Positions 1 to 7,804 of a DNA stretch of 10,635 nt are shown here, in pieces. The notes under the pieces were generated by a model, which was not told the DNA's origin, searched no databases, and saw only the letters and a list, made by a program, of their open reading frames with translations. Within the stretch, counting starts at the first letter, position 1, and every line of letters starts with the position of its first letter. This DNA comes from Alphaproteobacteria bacterium UBA2723 (GTDB taxonomy: Bacteria > Pseudomonadota > Alphaproteobacteria > RF32 > CAG-239): assembly GCA_002353835.1 (NCBI GenBank), contig DEKL01000097.1:1-10635 (forward strand), written 5' to 3'. Position numbers and translations under genes: made by a program.

Positions 1-9
1 CAACTTCCT

Positions 10-36
10 GCTGCCTCTCATCAAGGCGGCTTTTTT
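10..36 (+). terminator. Rho-independent terminator of an upstream plus-strand gene
   Basis: A 7-bp stem (10-16 with 24-30, one G-U pair) closes a 7-nt loop and is followed directly by six T. It probably ends a gene lying left of the window. It separates that gene from the small ORF starting at 65. Confidence 0.6.
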
Positions 37-64
37 GTTGTAATGATATTGGGAGATATGAAAT

Positions 65-313
65 ATGAAAAAAATAGCGATTATTTTACTGATATTAGGA
101 GTAATTATTGCAAGTATACCTAAAAATGTTGTTTCAATAGAAAATGAATACATGAATCGCTACAACGATTGTTACATATATCCAATACGTGAAGTTAGAA
201 TTTCCAAAGGCGTAATTGGTCACAATAAAGGATGGATATGTCAGACAGATAAAAAAGTATGTTATTTGATGGAAGGGAGTAGTCCAATATTGCTTTATTG
301 TGAGAACAAATAA
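65..313 (+). CDS. Small secreted or membrane-anchored protein of unknown function (82 aa)
   Basis: I do not recognise a family. The first 23 residues form a typical export signal: MKK followed by a hydrophobic run (IAIILLILGVIIASI). The protein is therefore probably periplasmic or anchored by this segment. The remaining roughly 58 residues are mixed and polar, with four cysteines (about C36, C59, C66, C79), which could form two disulfide bonds in the periplasm. The ATG at 65 is preceded by GGGAG at 51-55 with a 9-nt gap, a good ribosome binding site. The gene stands alone: a terminator lies just upstream (10-36) and another just downstream (335-363), so it is a monocistronic unit or is read at low level from the left. 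An overlapping antisense ORF has no comparable support. Confidence 0.6.
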   Translation: MKKIAIILLILGVIIASIPKNVVSIENEYMNRYNDCYIYPIREVRISKGVIGHNKGWICQTDKKVCYLMEGSSPILLYCENK

Positions 314-334
314 ATAACCTATTGAATTAAACTC

Positions 335-363
335 AAAAGACCACTCAAACAGAGTGGTCTTTT
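335..363. terminator. Bidirectional rho-independent terminator
   Basis: A perfect 9-bp stem, AGACCACTC (338-346) with GAGTGGTCT (352-360), closes a 5-nt loop. It is flanked by AAA on the left and TTTT on the right, so it works on either strand. On the plus strand it ends the small gene 65-313. On the minus strand it can stop transcription running out of pheT, which has no closer clear terminator. Confidence 0.85.
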
Positions 364-371
364 TCAATTAA

Positions 372-491
372 TATCTCGCAACACAGTACGTAAAGGCGTG
401 AGATAAATGACGGGGCTATTGCCAAATGTCCTGCCTCTAAGCGGAGTTTACTTTAAGCGTAAATGAGCATTAGGGGACAGGCTTCCATTTG
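372..491 (+). other. Structured intergenic block with two imperfect hairpins; possible plus-strand RNA
   Basis: Two inverted repeats lie in this gene-free stretch. Hairpin one pairs 372-379 with 398-405 (8 bp). Hairpin two is long and interrupted: 423-428 with 486-491, 430-433 with 478-481, 434-440 with 470-476, and a tip of 447-451 with 459-463. In both hairpins the imperfect pairs (378 with 399, 436 with 474) are G-U if the plus strand is the RNA and become A-C mismatches on the minus strand, which favours a plus-strand transcript. I see no good promoter and match no known RNA family. It could instead be a decayed palindromic mobile element or lie in the untranslated end of the pheT transcript. 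Confidence 0.35.
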
Positions 492-523
492 ACAATATGA
501 CCGTTATTTAGCGTGCGCCGTTA

Positions 524-2908
524 CTAACGTAACGTTGCGCCGGTCTTTTTACTAACCTCATTGATAACCTTATTCATCAGCGCCTCCAACTCGGCATCCG
601 TATAAGTCTTATCTTTCGGTTGGAAAGTAACCGTAATCGCGATAGATTTTTTATCTTCCGGCAGATTCTCACCTTCATAGACATCAAAGATACGAACGTC
701 GCTGATATTATCTCTGTCAGCCGTTTTTGCCGCTGTGTAGATATTAATTGCCGGCACGTCTTTGCTAACCACAAAAGCCAAATCTTTTTCAACAGCTTGT
801 AATTGTGCTAATTCCAGCTTTTTCTTAGCCTTAGATTTGCCGTCGCGCGGTGTCGGAATATTCTCTAAGAATACTTCAAACGCCACAACATTTGTTTTGA
901 TATCTAATGCCTTAAGCACACTCGGATGTAATTCCCCGAAATATGCCAAAACATTTTTGCCTAAACGAATAACACCGCTACGACCTGGGTGATAATAATC
1001 CGGTGTGTCGGTTGTAATTTGCGGTGCCTCAATCGGTCCCTTCGCCGCCGCAATAGTTGCCAAGGCATCTGCTTTTGCATCAAATACATCATAGCTGCGT
1101 TGTGAGCCGGACCAATCTTTGGCAGACGTCTTACCGACACGAATACCGCAAGCAACGATTCTCTGCTCGCCGGGTTGACGTCCGTAAAATTCCGGACCGA
1201 CTTCAAACAAAGCAACATTCGGATAACCGCGCGCGATATTATTCTTTGCGCCAACCAACAAGTTAGGCAACAATGACGGTTGCATCTCATCCATTTCCAC
1301 AACAATAGGATTATACACCAAGACAGGAGCATTATTGCGTCTGAAATATTGCGCTATTTTGCTGTCTGTAAAACAGAAAGGAACTGTTTCATACATCCCG
1401 CGCAGAGCAAGTTCATGCTTAACCATAAGCACATTATTTTGCAGAGGGGTAAGCACCGGCTTCGGATAATCAACCAACTTCAAAGAGGTAGCCGGAATTT
1501 CATCCAAACCGATCATGCGGACAACTTCTTCAATCAAATCTTGTTCATTTTCAATATCGCCGCGCCAAGACGGGGAAACAGCCTTGATTTTACCGCTTTC
1601 TTCGCTAACGGTAAAACCTAAGTTTTTCAAAATTTCCATACTCTTTTCTTTGGCAACATCCATACCGATAAATGTTTTTAATCTTTCCGGACGGAGGTAA
1701 ACCGGTTTGGCATCAAACTTTTCAGCTCCGACAATTTCAATTTCAGAACCTTCACCGTCACAGATATCCAAAATCATCTTCGTCGCATAGTTGTTACCGG
1801 AAACGTTAGACATTGGGTCAACCCAACGTTCATAGCGTGCGCGAGAATCAGAATCAAGCTGTAACTTGCGACCGGTACGCGCAATACACTCCGGCATAAA
1901 CAAAGCACATTCTAAAAGAACGTTAGTTGTATCTTCATAACTTCCCTTGTTTAAGCCACCCATAATACCGCCCAAACATTGAACACCCTCATCATCACAA
2001 ATTCCCAGACATTTTGAATCAAGCGTGTATGTTTTTTCATTAAGGGCTAAAAATTCTTCGCCGTCATGCGCCATGCGAACATTGATATTGCCTTTAAGCT
2101 TATCGGCATCAAAAACGTGCAACGGGCGCGCCAAGTCATAGTTAATATAATTCGTAATATCAACCAACGCGGAAATCGGGCGCAGACCGATAGCCGATAA
2201 TCTGTCTTTCATCCATTTCGGGGTTTCAGCCTTATTATTAACGCCTTTAATATAACGACCGGTATAAGTCGGGCAAGCATCAGGACAAGCCACCGAAATT
2301 TTAATCGGGCTCTTAAATGTTCCTTTAATCTCCGGAACAGTGAGCGGTTTTAATTTACCCAAACCGGAAGCCGCTAAATCGCGTGCAATACCACGCACGC
2401 CCAAACATTCAGCTCGGTTAGGTGTAATAGAAACCTCGATCACCGGATCAATGTTTAACACTTGTGCCGCCGGAAGACCGATTTCAACATCATTTCCTAA
2501 ATCAATAATGCCGGTATGGTCATCACCAACCATCAATTCTTTTTCCGAGCACATCATGCCCATACTTTCCACACCGCGGATTTTAGCCACTTTCAAGCGC
2601 TCACCATAGCAGGGAATAAGTGCACCTGTCGGGGCATAGATACCGACCAAACCTTCATGAACGTTTGGGGCACCGCAGACAACTTGTAGCGTTTCTTTAC
2701 CGGTATTAACCGCCAATACGTGCAAGTGGTCAGAATCAGGATGCATTTCAACCTTTTCAATACGTGCGGTACGAAAATCTTCCAATGCCGCCGCCGGATT
2801 GATAACTTCTTCAACTTCCAAACCGATACGGGTTAAAGTTTCGGCAATTTCATTAACATCAGCCGTTGTTTCTAAATGTTCTTTCAACCAAGATAATGTG
2901 AATTTCAT
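524..2908 (-). CDS. pheT: Phenylalanyl-tRNA synthetase beta subunit
   Basis: PheT is the large subunit of the cytoplasmic alpha2-beta2 enzyme that charges tRNA-Phe; it carries tRNA-binding and editing modules. The 794-residue length fits the full-size bacterial family. The N-terminus ([12 protein letters not shown]) and the following alpha-helical start are typical. An EMAP/OB-fold tRNA-binding domain spans about 42-150, the B3/B4 editing domain about 210-380, the B5 domain about 405-475, and the ferredoxin-like anticodon-binding domain about 700-793. The ATG overlaps the pheS stop as ATGA, a sign of translational coupling, and GGAGG at 2918-2922 lies 9 nt upstream. One oddity is RYERWVDP in the B3/B4 region, where the usual form is RFERGVDP. 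No frameshift or truncation is visible. Confidence 0.97.
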   Translation of the reverse strand: MKFTLSWLKEHLETTADVNEIAETLTRIGLEVEEVINPAAALEDFRTARIEKVEMHPDSDHLHVLAVNTGKETLQVVCGAPNVHEGLVGIYAPTGALIPCYGERLKVAKIRGVESMGMMCSEKELMVGDDHTGIIDLGNDVEIGLPAAQVLNIDPVIEVSITPNRAECLGVRGIARDLAASGLGKLKPLTVPEIKGTFKSPIKISVACPDACPTYTGRYIKGVNNKAETPKWMKDRLSAIGLRPISALVDITNYINYDLARPLHVFDADKLKGNINVRMAHDGEEFLALNEKTYTLDSKCLGICDDEGVQCLGGIMGGLNKGSYEDTTNVLLECALFMPECIARTGRKLQLDSDSRARYERWVDPMSNVSGNNYATKMILDICDGEGSEIEIVGAEKFDAKPVYLRPERLKTFIGMDVAKEKSMEILKNLGFTVSEESGKIKAVSPSWRGDIENEQDLIEEVVRMIGLDEIPATSLKLVDYPKPVLTPLQNNVLMVKHELALRGMYETVPFCFTDSKIAQYFRRNNAPVLVYNPIVVEMDEMQPSLLPNLLVGAKNNIARGYPNVALFEVGPEFYGRQPGEQRIVACGIRVGKTSAKDWSGSQRSYDVFDAKADALATIAAAKGPIEAPQITTDTPDYYHPGRSGVIRLGKNVLAYFGELHPSVLKALDIKTNVVAFEVFLENIPTPRDGKSKAKKKLELAQLQAVEKDLAFVVSKDVPAINIYTAAKTADRDNISDVRIFDVYEGENLPEDKKSIAITVTFQPKDKTYTDAELEALMNKVINEVSKKTGATLR

Positions 2909-4014
2909 CGTGCTAATCCTCCGTTATTGCTTAAACCGCTTGTCATAGATGAGAAATCAAGCGGGGTAAATCCGTAATATTTTATCCAGCGAATATCAGA
3001 TTCAAAGAATGTACGCAAATCCGGAATACCATATTTTAACATAGCCAGACGGTCAGTTCCCATACCGAAAGCAAAGCCCTGATACTCGTCCGGATCAATA
3101 CCGCCGGCACGCAAAACATTCGGATGAACCATACCGCAACCTAAAACTTCTAACCAATCTGTTCCGGCACCGATTTTTAATTCTTCCTTTGTTTTCAAGC
3201 AACCGATATCCATTTCAGCCGATGGCTCTGTAAATGGAAAGTAAGAAGGACGATATCTGACGGGCAAATCATCAACCTCAAAAAAGGCCTTCATAAAATC
3301 ATACAGACAACCTTTCAAATCAGCCATGGTTGTTTTTTTATCTATAACCAACCCCTCAACTTGATGGAACATCGGTGTATGCGTTGCATCATAGTCAGAA
3401 CGATATGTTCTGCCCGGCGCAATAATCCGAATAGGCGGTTGTTGCTTTTCCATCGTGCGGATTTGTACGCCTGAAGTATGGGTACGAACAACACAAGCCG
3501 TATCCATATCAAATTCCTTTGTTGCATCACTATTGATATAAAATGTATCTTGCATTTGGCGAGCCGGATGGTTCGGCGGCATATTTAAGGCATTAAAGTT
3601 ATGGAATTGGTCTTCAATATCCGGTCCTTCTGCGACACTAAAGCCCATTTCTGCAAAAATGGCCACAATTTCCTCATACACTTTAGAAACCGGATGAATA
3701 CGCCCTTGTACTTCCGGTCTGCAAGGAAGAGTTACGTCAATAACCTCCTTTTTTAATTTCTCATTTAAGAGCTTTGTTTCCAACTCTTGTTTTTTGTTGG
3801 CAATCAACGTTTCCAATTCAGCTTTAACCACATTGATTTTTTTACCGAATTCAATTCTTTCTTCCATCGGCATAGCGCCCAATGTTTTCAAAAGTTCGGT
3901 GACGCGTCCTTTTTTACCGAGTGCCAAAACACGAACATCATCAAGTGCTTTAGCATCTTCGGCTTTAGCAATTTGTTCTTCAATTTCTTTTTTTATAACT
4001 TCAATATCACTCAT
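2905..4014 (-). CDS. pheS: Phenylalanyl-tRNA synthetase alpha subunit
   Basis: PheS is the catalytic class II subunit that activates phenylalanine with ATP and transfers it to tRNA-Phe, together with PheT. An N-terminal coiled coil (about 1-85, rich in K, E and A) contacts the tRNA. The core follows with the conserved [11 protein letters not shown] segment, motif 2 ([20 protein letters not shown]) and motif 3 ([13 protein letters not shown]). The 369-residue length is a little above that of enterobacterial PheS but fits alphaproteobacterial forms. The ATG at 4014 has GAGG about 10 nt upstream. The stop overlaps the pheT start by 4 bp. A 136-nt gap with a strong hairpin separates it from rplT, so its expression may be set separately from the ribosomal protein genes. 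Confidence 0.97.
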   Translation of the reverse strand: MSDIEVIKKEIEEQIAKAEDAKALDDVRVLALGKKGRVTELLKTLGAMPMEERIEFGKKINVVKAELETLIANKKQELETKLLNEKLKKEVIDVTLPCRPEVQGRIHPVSKVYEEIVAIFAEMGFSVAEGPDIEDQFHNFNALNMPPNHPARQMQDTFYINSDATKEFDMDTACVVRTHTSGVQIRTMEKQQPPIRIIAPGRTYRSDYDATHTPMFHQVEGLVIDKKTTMADLKGCLYDFMKAFFEVDDLPVRYRPSYFPFTEPSAEMDIGCLKTKEELKIGAGTDWLEVLGCGMVHPNVLRAGGIDPDEYQGFAFGMGTDRLAMLKYGIPDLRTFFESDIRWIKYYGFTPLDFSSMTSGLSNNGGLAR

Positions 4015-4085
4015 TTTAATCTAACCTCAACAAAAGGGTTACCCCTAACAAAATTTTCTCATCCTCTGCCAAAATTTAAACATAA

Positions 4086-4117
4086 AAGAGCCATCTTGGC
4101 TAACCAAGACGACTCTT
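4086..4117 (-). terminator. Hairpin between rplT and pheS: partial terminator or attenuator
   Basis: On the minus strand a 14-bp stem (4104-4117 with 4086-4099) closes a TTAG loop and is followed by a T-rich tract (CTTTTATGTTTAAATTTT). The two imperfect pairs are G-U on the minus strand and C-A mismatches on the plus strand, which points to selection on the minus-strand RNA. Sitting 27-33 nt past the rplT stop, it could lower read-through into pheST. Because no clear promoter follows, I infer leaky termination or attenuation, as known for pheST in enterobacteria, rather than a full stop. Confidence 0.6.
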
Positions 4118-4150
4118 AAATATTCTTTCTGATATAATTTATACTAAAAT

Positions 4151-4510
4151 TTATTTAGCCAGAGCCGCTTTGGCAGTTTCTACTAACTTAGCAAAAGCTT
4201 GGGGCTCTTTGAAAGCGATATCAGCTAAGACTTTACGGTCAAGCTCAACACCTGCCTTCTCAAGCCCGCTGATAAATCGAGAATAAGTCATATCATTCAA
4301 ACGTGCAGCTGCATTGATACGTTGAATCCACAAAGCACGGAAACTTCTCTTCTTAGCTTTACGATCACGATAAGCATACTGCAAACCTTTTTCAACTTTT
4401 TCAACTGCTACTCTGAAAACGTTCTTATTACGTCCTCTGTAGCCTTTCGCCATATCCAAAATCTTTTTATGACGAGCGTGTGCTGTTACACCTCTTTTAA
4501 CGCGAGACAT
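4151..4510 (-). CDS. rplT: 50S ribosomal protein L20
   Basis: L20 is a 23S rRNA-binding protein needed early in assembly of the large subunit, and in many bacteria it represses its own operon. The 119-residue length is standard. The N-terminus is the hallmark basic segment ([18 protein letters not shown], then AKGYRGR), followed by [20 protein letters not shown] and [16 protein letters not shown], all highly conserved in the family. The ATG at 4510 has a perfect AGGAGG at 4519-4524 with 8 nt spacing. It lies 15 nt after rpmI and is surely co-transcribed with it. I did not find a recognisable L20 operator, though the leader upstream of rpmI could hold one. Confidence 0.97.
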   Translation of the reverse strand: MSRVKRGVTAHARHKKILDMAKGYRGRNKNVFRVAVEKVEKGLQYAYRDRKAKKRSFRALWIQRINAAARLNDMTYSRFISGLEKAGVELDRKVLADIAFKEPQAFAKLVETAKAALAK

Positions 4511-4525
4511 CTAACAATCCTCCTA

Positions 4526-4723
4526 CTACAAATAAGGTAAAAACTTTTTAACAATCTGAACATCAACTTCTGAAAGCAAAGTTGTGCCGCGAGCTTGTCT
4601 TTTCATTTTCTGACTTTTGCAGAAGAGGCAGTGTCTCTTTTTCGCAAAATTTCTTTTTAATTTGCCGGTTCCGGTAGCGCTGAAACGCTTCTTAGCCGAA
4701 CTTTTCGTTTTTAATTTAGGCAT
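4526..4723 (-). CDS. rpmI: 50S ribosomal protein L35
   Basis: L35 is a small basic protein of the large ribosomal subunit. The 65-residue form starts at MPKLKTKSSAKKRF, the canonical N-terminus, with AAGGG in the ribosome-binding position just upstream. The open frame runs on upstream to an ATG at 4777, but that extension (MACLTVNKSN...) has no family match. The middle reads KKRHCLFCKSQKMKRQ: a C-x-x-C (C32, C35) beside H31, where I expect mostly basic residues and no cysteine pair. That pair might bind metal or simply be drift. It is the first gene of the rpmI-rplT-pheS-pheT operon here. The infC gene that often precedes it is not in the window. Confidence 0.93.
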   Translation of the reverse strand: MPKLKTKSSAKKRFSATGTGKLKRNFAKKRHCLFCKSQKMKRQARGTTLLSEVDVQIVKKFLPYL

Positions 4724-4802
4724 TTCAATCCCTTTCAATAAAATTAAGTTGGATTTATTAACAGTAAGGCATGCCATTAGCCCTAACCGTCATTCTCAAA
4801 GC

Positions 4803-4830
4803 TTTATATACCAATTATTTTAAATGTAAA
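4803..4830 (-). promoter_or_regulatory. Promoter of the rpmI-rplT-pheST operon
   Basis: On the minus strand TTTACA (4825-4830) and TATAAA (4803-4808) are 16 nt apart, each one base from consensus. Transcription would start near 4796, leaving a leader of about 70 nt before the rpmI ATG. The leader contains the palindrome GGCATGCC. Confidence 0.6.
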
Positions 4831-4868
4831 GCATTTTTTAATTTAAAATTAAGGTTTAGAACATTTTT

Positions 4869-5570
4869 TTAAGCCAAAATCGTTAGAATAATGCCCATCG
4901 CCAATGGTACGGAAAAGTTATCATCAAGCTCAAACCATTGCTCAAACAATTCCATGATAACGGCTGCAAAGCACGCAATCACACTAGCATAAGTGAAAGT
5001 ATAAAGCGGGTTAAACAACATGGTGATGATAAGTGCGCTTACAAAAAATGCCGTTGTTCCCTCCAATGTTTTATTCTTATAAATTTTGCGTTGTCCGACT
5101 GCTTTGCCGATAAGCGCCGCCAGTGTATCTGATATCAGCATAACCGTAAGTGAAATAGCAGTAATGACATTAGAAAAGAGTAAAGTGCAAATCAAAGCCG
5201 AACCAAGTACATAAACCCCGCCTGTAACGGTAAAACGTTGCCGTTGTCTTTCTTTATTTCTTAATAGCAACAAAGAAGGAAGAGTAAATAAAACACGTGC
5301 CCAGTGCCACTTTTTATAGTTACCGTATTCAAGCAATAACTCGCTTGCCATAAGAAAAATAAAAACACTTGAAGCAATAACCGTACCGCCGAAATAGACA
5401 AGAGCCGGTATCCATAAAGAACTCAAATGGATTCCTTTACGATAAACCTCATGCCGGTAGTCCTTTGGTACACGGGCTTCCAATTCTTTACCGTATTCTT
5501 TAATTTTCTGAACGGAAATTCTCTTAGTCAATGTATTTTCTCCATCATCAAACAACTTATCTCGGTTCAT
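4869..5570 (-). CDS. Polyprenol/dolichol/diacylglycerol kinase-like integral membrane protein
   Basis: It resembles the SEC59/phytol-kinase group (COG0170-like), CTP-dependent kinases of lipid alcohols related to phosphatidate cytidylyltransferase. Seen in the sequence: RKxxHxxxxxxP at R44-P55; GGVYVLGSA near 117-125; ISDTLAALIGKAVG with D148; KTLEG at 167-171; and DDN near the C-terminus, all in the family order. Several hydrophobic helices separate them, so the protein sits in the inner membrane, and the first 40 residues are a polar cytoplasmic tail. The likely role is phosphorylation of a polyprenol, diacylglycerol or similar lipid; the substrate cannot be told. The ATG at 5570 has no ribosome binding site. 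A TTG at 5531 (residue 14) preceded by GGAG is an alternative start that keeps all motifs. The gene is divergent from the phosphoglycerol transferase gene, which also works on membrane lipids. Confidence 0.75.
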   Translation of the reverse strand: MNRDKLFDDGENTLTKRISVQKIKEYGKELEARVPKDYRHEVYRKGIHLSSLWIPALVYFGGTVIASSVFIFLMASELLLEYGNYKKWHWARVLFTLPSLLLLRNKERQRQRFTVTGGVYVLGSALICTLLFSNVITAISLTVMLISDTLAALIGKAVGQRKIYKNKTLEGTTAFFVSALIITMLFNPLYTFTYASVIACFAAVIMELFEQWFELDDNFSVPLAMGIILTILA

Positions 5571-5587
5571 ATACTAAAAACAATAAG

Positions 5588-5616
5588 AAAATATACCAAG
5601 ATTTCTATGTTATCAA
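5588..5616 (-). promoter_or_regulatory. Possible promoter of the lipid-kinase-like gene
   Basis: On the minus strand TTGATA (5611-5616) and TATTTT (5588-5593) are 17 nt apart; TATATT at 5590-5595 is an alternative with a 15-nt spacer. The start point would be only about 10-15 nt before the ATG at 5570, which would fit a near-leaderless mRNA lacking a ribosome binding site. The surroundings are very AT-rich, so chance matches are likely. Confidence 0.3.
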
Positions 5617-5718
5617 CAGCTAAAAATAACGTAAATTTTAGAAAATACAACAAAAATATGGTAGATTTGCCAAAATAAAAAGCCTTATCAATATTTTTCG
5701 CTAAATTATTATTCAAAA

Positions 5719-5747
5719 TTGACTTTTTGATAAAGAGCAGTTATAAA
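5719..5747 (+). promoter_or_regulatory. Promoter of the phosphoglycerol transferase gene
   Basis: TTGACT (5719-5724) and TATAAA (5742-5747), each one base from consensus, are separated by 17 nt. The start point would lie near 5754, about 30 nt before the ATG at 5786. No operator-like palindrome is evident beside it. Confidence 0.65.
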
Positions 5748-5785
5748 CGCAAAACAGAATTATCAGAATAGGGACTGGAACTATC

Positions 5786-7228
5786 ATGAAAATATTATCT
5801 ATGGCAATCATCTTTATCAGCTATATGTTTGTTTCTTCCGCAAATTGGGTGGTGCGCAAATTCGGCAAGGTAACATACGAGCAAATAATGTTTCACCTAA
5901 AAACGCCGTTGGATTCTGAAACAAAGCTGATAATGAGCTATTTGCAAAATACGGTAATGATGGCCGTTATTGTCACGATTGCCGCTTATATTTTAACGAT
6001 TAAGATGACCAAGAAAAAATGTTTCCTGTTCTCTTTGGCCTGCCTGTGCGGAGCCTTTCTCTTAAGCTGGAACACCTTAGACATCAGCAAATTGATTGAT
6101 GAGTACAAAAATCATAAAATCACCGGCACTTTCTATGAAGAGCATTATGTTGATTCTCATCAGGTAAAAATTACCGCGCCGGCGAAGAAACGTAATTTGA
6201 TAATGATATTTGCCGAGAGTATGGAAAGTACCTATGCCAATGCAGACTACTTTGGCGATAATCTAATTCCTCATCTGCAAAAATATGCCGAAGAGAATAT
6301 ACACTTCAGCCATAACGAGGGGTTAGGCGGCTTCCAAAACATCAACGGAGCAAAATATACGCAAGCTTCTATGGTATCGCAACTTTGTGCTATTCCTTTG
6401 CGATTGCCGGTCAGAGCCAAAAGGTATCGTCCGAAGAACGGCTTTTTACCGGGCGCATTATGTTTAGGCGATATCTTGGCTGAAAACGGATATAACCAAA
6501 GTTTTATGATTGGAATGACTAAATTCTTCTCCGGTACGGATAAATATTTGGAAACCCATGGCAATCAGAAAGTTTTAGATTGGGAATTTTACTCCAAGAG
6601 AGACAATCTGCCGGATGATACGGATGAAAAGCGTAAACGTATTGTAAGAGATATGGATTTATTCAACTATGCTAAAACAGAAATTTTGGAATTAGCCGGT
6701 CAAAATAAACCTTTTTCTTTTACGATTATGACCATGGATACGCATTTTGGGGATGAACACTTTGAACCGAAGAAGTGTCAAATTAAATACCATGATAAAG
6801 GGGTAGAAGATAAATATAATCCTAAAAACGTTGTTTCCTGTTCTGATTTGCAAATCGCTGAATTTGTAGAATGGATAAAATCTCAACCATTTTATGAAAA
6901 CACCGAAGTAGTTATTGTTGGTGACCATTTAACCATGTCTTCCACCATTTTTGATGATAAGGTGGAAAGAACAGTTTATGACGTGTACATGAATTCTTCT
7001 GTTCAAGATAAAAGCCACACAACAAATCGCCAATTTACGGCATTAGATACCTTGCCGACATTATTGGAAGGCTTAGGCTATACCGTAGAAGGGCATAAAC
7101 TGGGCTTAGGTGTTTCACTCTTTTCCGGTGAAAAGACTTTATTGGAACAAGGTATTTCCCTTGATACCTTAAACACCGAGTTGGATAGACAATCCAAAAT
7201 TTATGATAAACTTTTGTTCGGCAATTAA
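5786..7228 (+). CDS. Membrane phosphoglycerol transferase, OpgB/LtaS-like sulfatase fold
   Basis: The protein belongs to the alkaline-phosphatase/sulfatase superfamily and most resembles OpgB-type phosphoglycerol transferases, which move glycerol phosphate from phosphatidylglycerol onto an envelope glycan. Three hydrophobic segments (about 3-19, 56-72, 79-95) anchor it in the inner membrane; the enzyme domain (about 135-450) would face the periplasm. Metal and catalytic residues are visible: E144 in FAESMES, nucleophile T192 in YTQASMVSQLCAIPL (matching the Thr of the OpgB TIAGMVASQCGIPL segment), H320 in MDTHFG, and D380-H381 in VVIVGDHL. All key residues are present, so it should be active. 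At 480 residues it is much shorter than OpgB (about 760), mainly by a reduced membrane part. The ribosome site is weak (AGGGA, 12 nt upstream). The acceptor is unknown. Confidence 0.82.
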   Translation: MKILSMAIIFISYMFVSSANWVVRKFGKVTYEQIMFHLKTPLDSETKLIMSYLQNTVMMAVIVTIAAYILTIKMTKKKCFLFSLACLCGAFLLSWNTLDISKLIDEYKNHKITGTFYEEHYVDSHQVKITAPAKKRNLIMIFAESMESTYANADYFGDNLIPHLQKYAEENIHFSHNEGLGGFQNINGAKYTQASMVSQLCAIPLRLPVRAKRYRPKNGFLPGALCLGDILAENGYNQSFMIGMTKFFSGTDKYLETHGNQKVLDWEFYSKRDNLPDDTDEKRKRIVRDMDLFNYAKTEILELAGQNKPFSFTIMTMDTHFGDEHFEPKKCQIKYHDKGVEDKYNPKNVVSCSDLQIAEFVEWIKSQPFYENTEVVIVGDHLTMSSTIFDDKVERTVYDVYMNSSVQDKSHTTNRQFTALDTLPTLLEGLGYTVEGHKLGLGVSLFSGEKTLLEQGISLDTLNTELDRQSKIYDKLLFGN

Positions 7229-7236
7229 GTTTATTG

Positions 7237-7309
7237 GATAAGTCTGGTTCAAACTTATCATTGCCTCACGAGAAAGCCATTTTAAAGTATTGGAGGTGCC
7301 ACTGGCACC
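7237..7309. repeat. Two simple inverted repeats after the phosphoglycerol transferase gene
   Basis: GATAAGT (7237-7243) pairs with ACTTATC (7253-7259), and GGTGCC (7295-7300) pairs with GGCACC (7304-7309) around ACT. Neither is followed by a T-run, so they are not ordinary terminators. The second may be a weak or factor-aided stop for the upstream gene. Confidence 0.4.
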
Positions 7310-7725
7310 GTCATGCCGAACACCCCACTGCGTCATGCTGAACTTGTTTCAGCACGTCTCTCTTTCCCTCTGCCCCACCTTAAAGCACGTCTCTCTTTTC
7401 CTCTGCCCCCTTGAGGGGGGAAGTGTCAACGTAGTTGACGAAGGGGGTGACAATAAATAAGCCATATCACATCACCCCCACCTTAATCCTCCCCCCTCTC
7501 GCTTCGCTAAGGGGGAGGAAGACTAAGAAACACCCCCTTCCACTCGTCACCCTGAACACACCCCGCGTCATGCTGAACTCGTTTCAGCATCCCTTTAATA
7601 ACTCATGAGACCCTGAAATAAATTCAGGGTGACGCACGACGCGAACATACTCTTATCCGTCATCGCTCCGAACATAACCATTTAAACCGTCATTTCGCCG
7701 AGCACAGTGTAGCAATCCCCTTGTT
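7309..7725. repeat. Mosaic of short palindromic dispersed repeats
   Basis: This gene-free stretch is packed with small palindromes. Copies of a GTCATGCTGAAC(T/C)(T/C)GTTTCAGCA element lie at 7332-7354 and 7567-7589, each preceded by a half copy (7310-7321; 7546-7557). A perfect hairpin ACCCTGAA/TTCAGGGT is at 7610-7630. A C/G-rich type follows: GTCAAC-GTA-GTTGAC near 7425-7439, GGGGGTGA (7443-7450) with TCACCCCC (7472-7479), and CCTCCCCC (7488-7495) with GGGGGAGG (7511-7518). A third type, GTCATTTCGCCGAGC...GTAGCAATCC, is near 7689-7718. Such elements are typical dispersed repeats of bacterial intergenic DNA. No ORF here looks like a gene. Confidence 0.75.
7351..7409 (+). repeat. Tandem duplication of a 26-nt unit, 33-nt period
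   Basis: AGCACGTCTCTCTTTCCCTC and its next six bases (7351-7376) recur at 7384-7409 with one mismatch. The unit begins at the right arm of a GTTTCAGCA palindrome, so the duplication seems to have copied the end of that element together with its flank. Confidence 0.75.
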
Positions 7726-7768
7726 TCATAAGATTACCCCGTCGCATGTAGTGATGTTTTCTGATTAT

Positions 7769-7804
7769 AAAAAAAAGCGAACAGAAAAGACTGCTCGCTT
7801 TGAA
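7769..7804 (-). terminator. Terminator of the muramidase operon
   Basis: On the minus strand AAAGCGAGCAG and CTGTTCGCTTT form an 11-bp stem with one G-U pair around a TCTTTT loop, followed by about eight T (7769-7776). It lies about 40 nt past the stop of the last operon gene (7841). The G-U pair is a mismatch on the other strand, which supports minus-strand use. It is part of an exact 51-bp repeat (7770-7820 and 10382-10432). Confidence 0.88.

Noticed and set aside
423..491. Integron attC site
   Set aside because: The imperfect palindrome lacks the conserved RYYYAAC/GTTRRRY end boxes and there is no integrase or cassette array.
961..1332. Out-of-frame ORFs inside pheT and pheS (both strands)
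   Set aside because: They overlap well-supported genes, have low-complexity or unlikely composition and no ribosome binding site; they are shadows of the real frames.
4045..4083. A 13-codon minus-strand ORF with three Phe codons (MFKFWQRMRKFC) upstream of pheS, like a pheST leader peptide
   Set aside because: It starts inside the T-tract after the hairpin, so it cannot control that hairpin in the classical way, and it has no ribosome binding site. Phe codons are frequent by chance in AT-rich DNA.
4724..4777. N-terminal extension of L35 from an ATG at 4777
   Set aside because: The L35 family starts at MPKLKTKS, which has its own ribosome binding site; the extension lies in the predicted leader and resembles nothing.
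7237..7259. Terminator directly after the phosphoglycerol transferase gene
   Set aside because: The 7-bp stem has a 9-nt loop and no T-run after it, so I list it only as an inverted repeat.
7309..7725. CRISPR array
   Set aside because: Repeats are of several types, unevenly spaced and palindromic, without regular spacers or cas genes.
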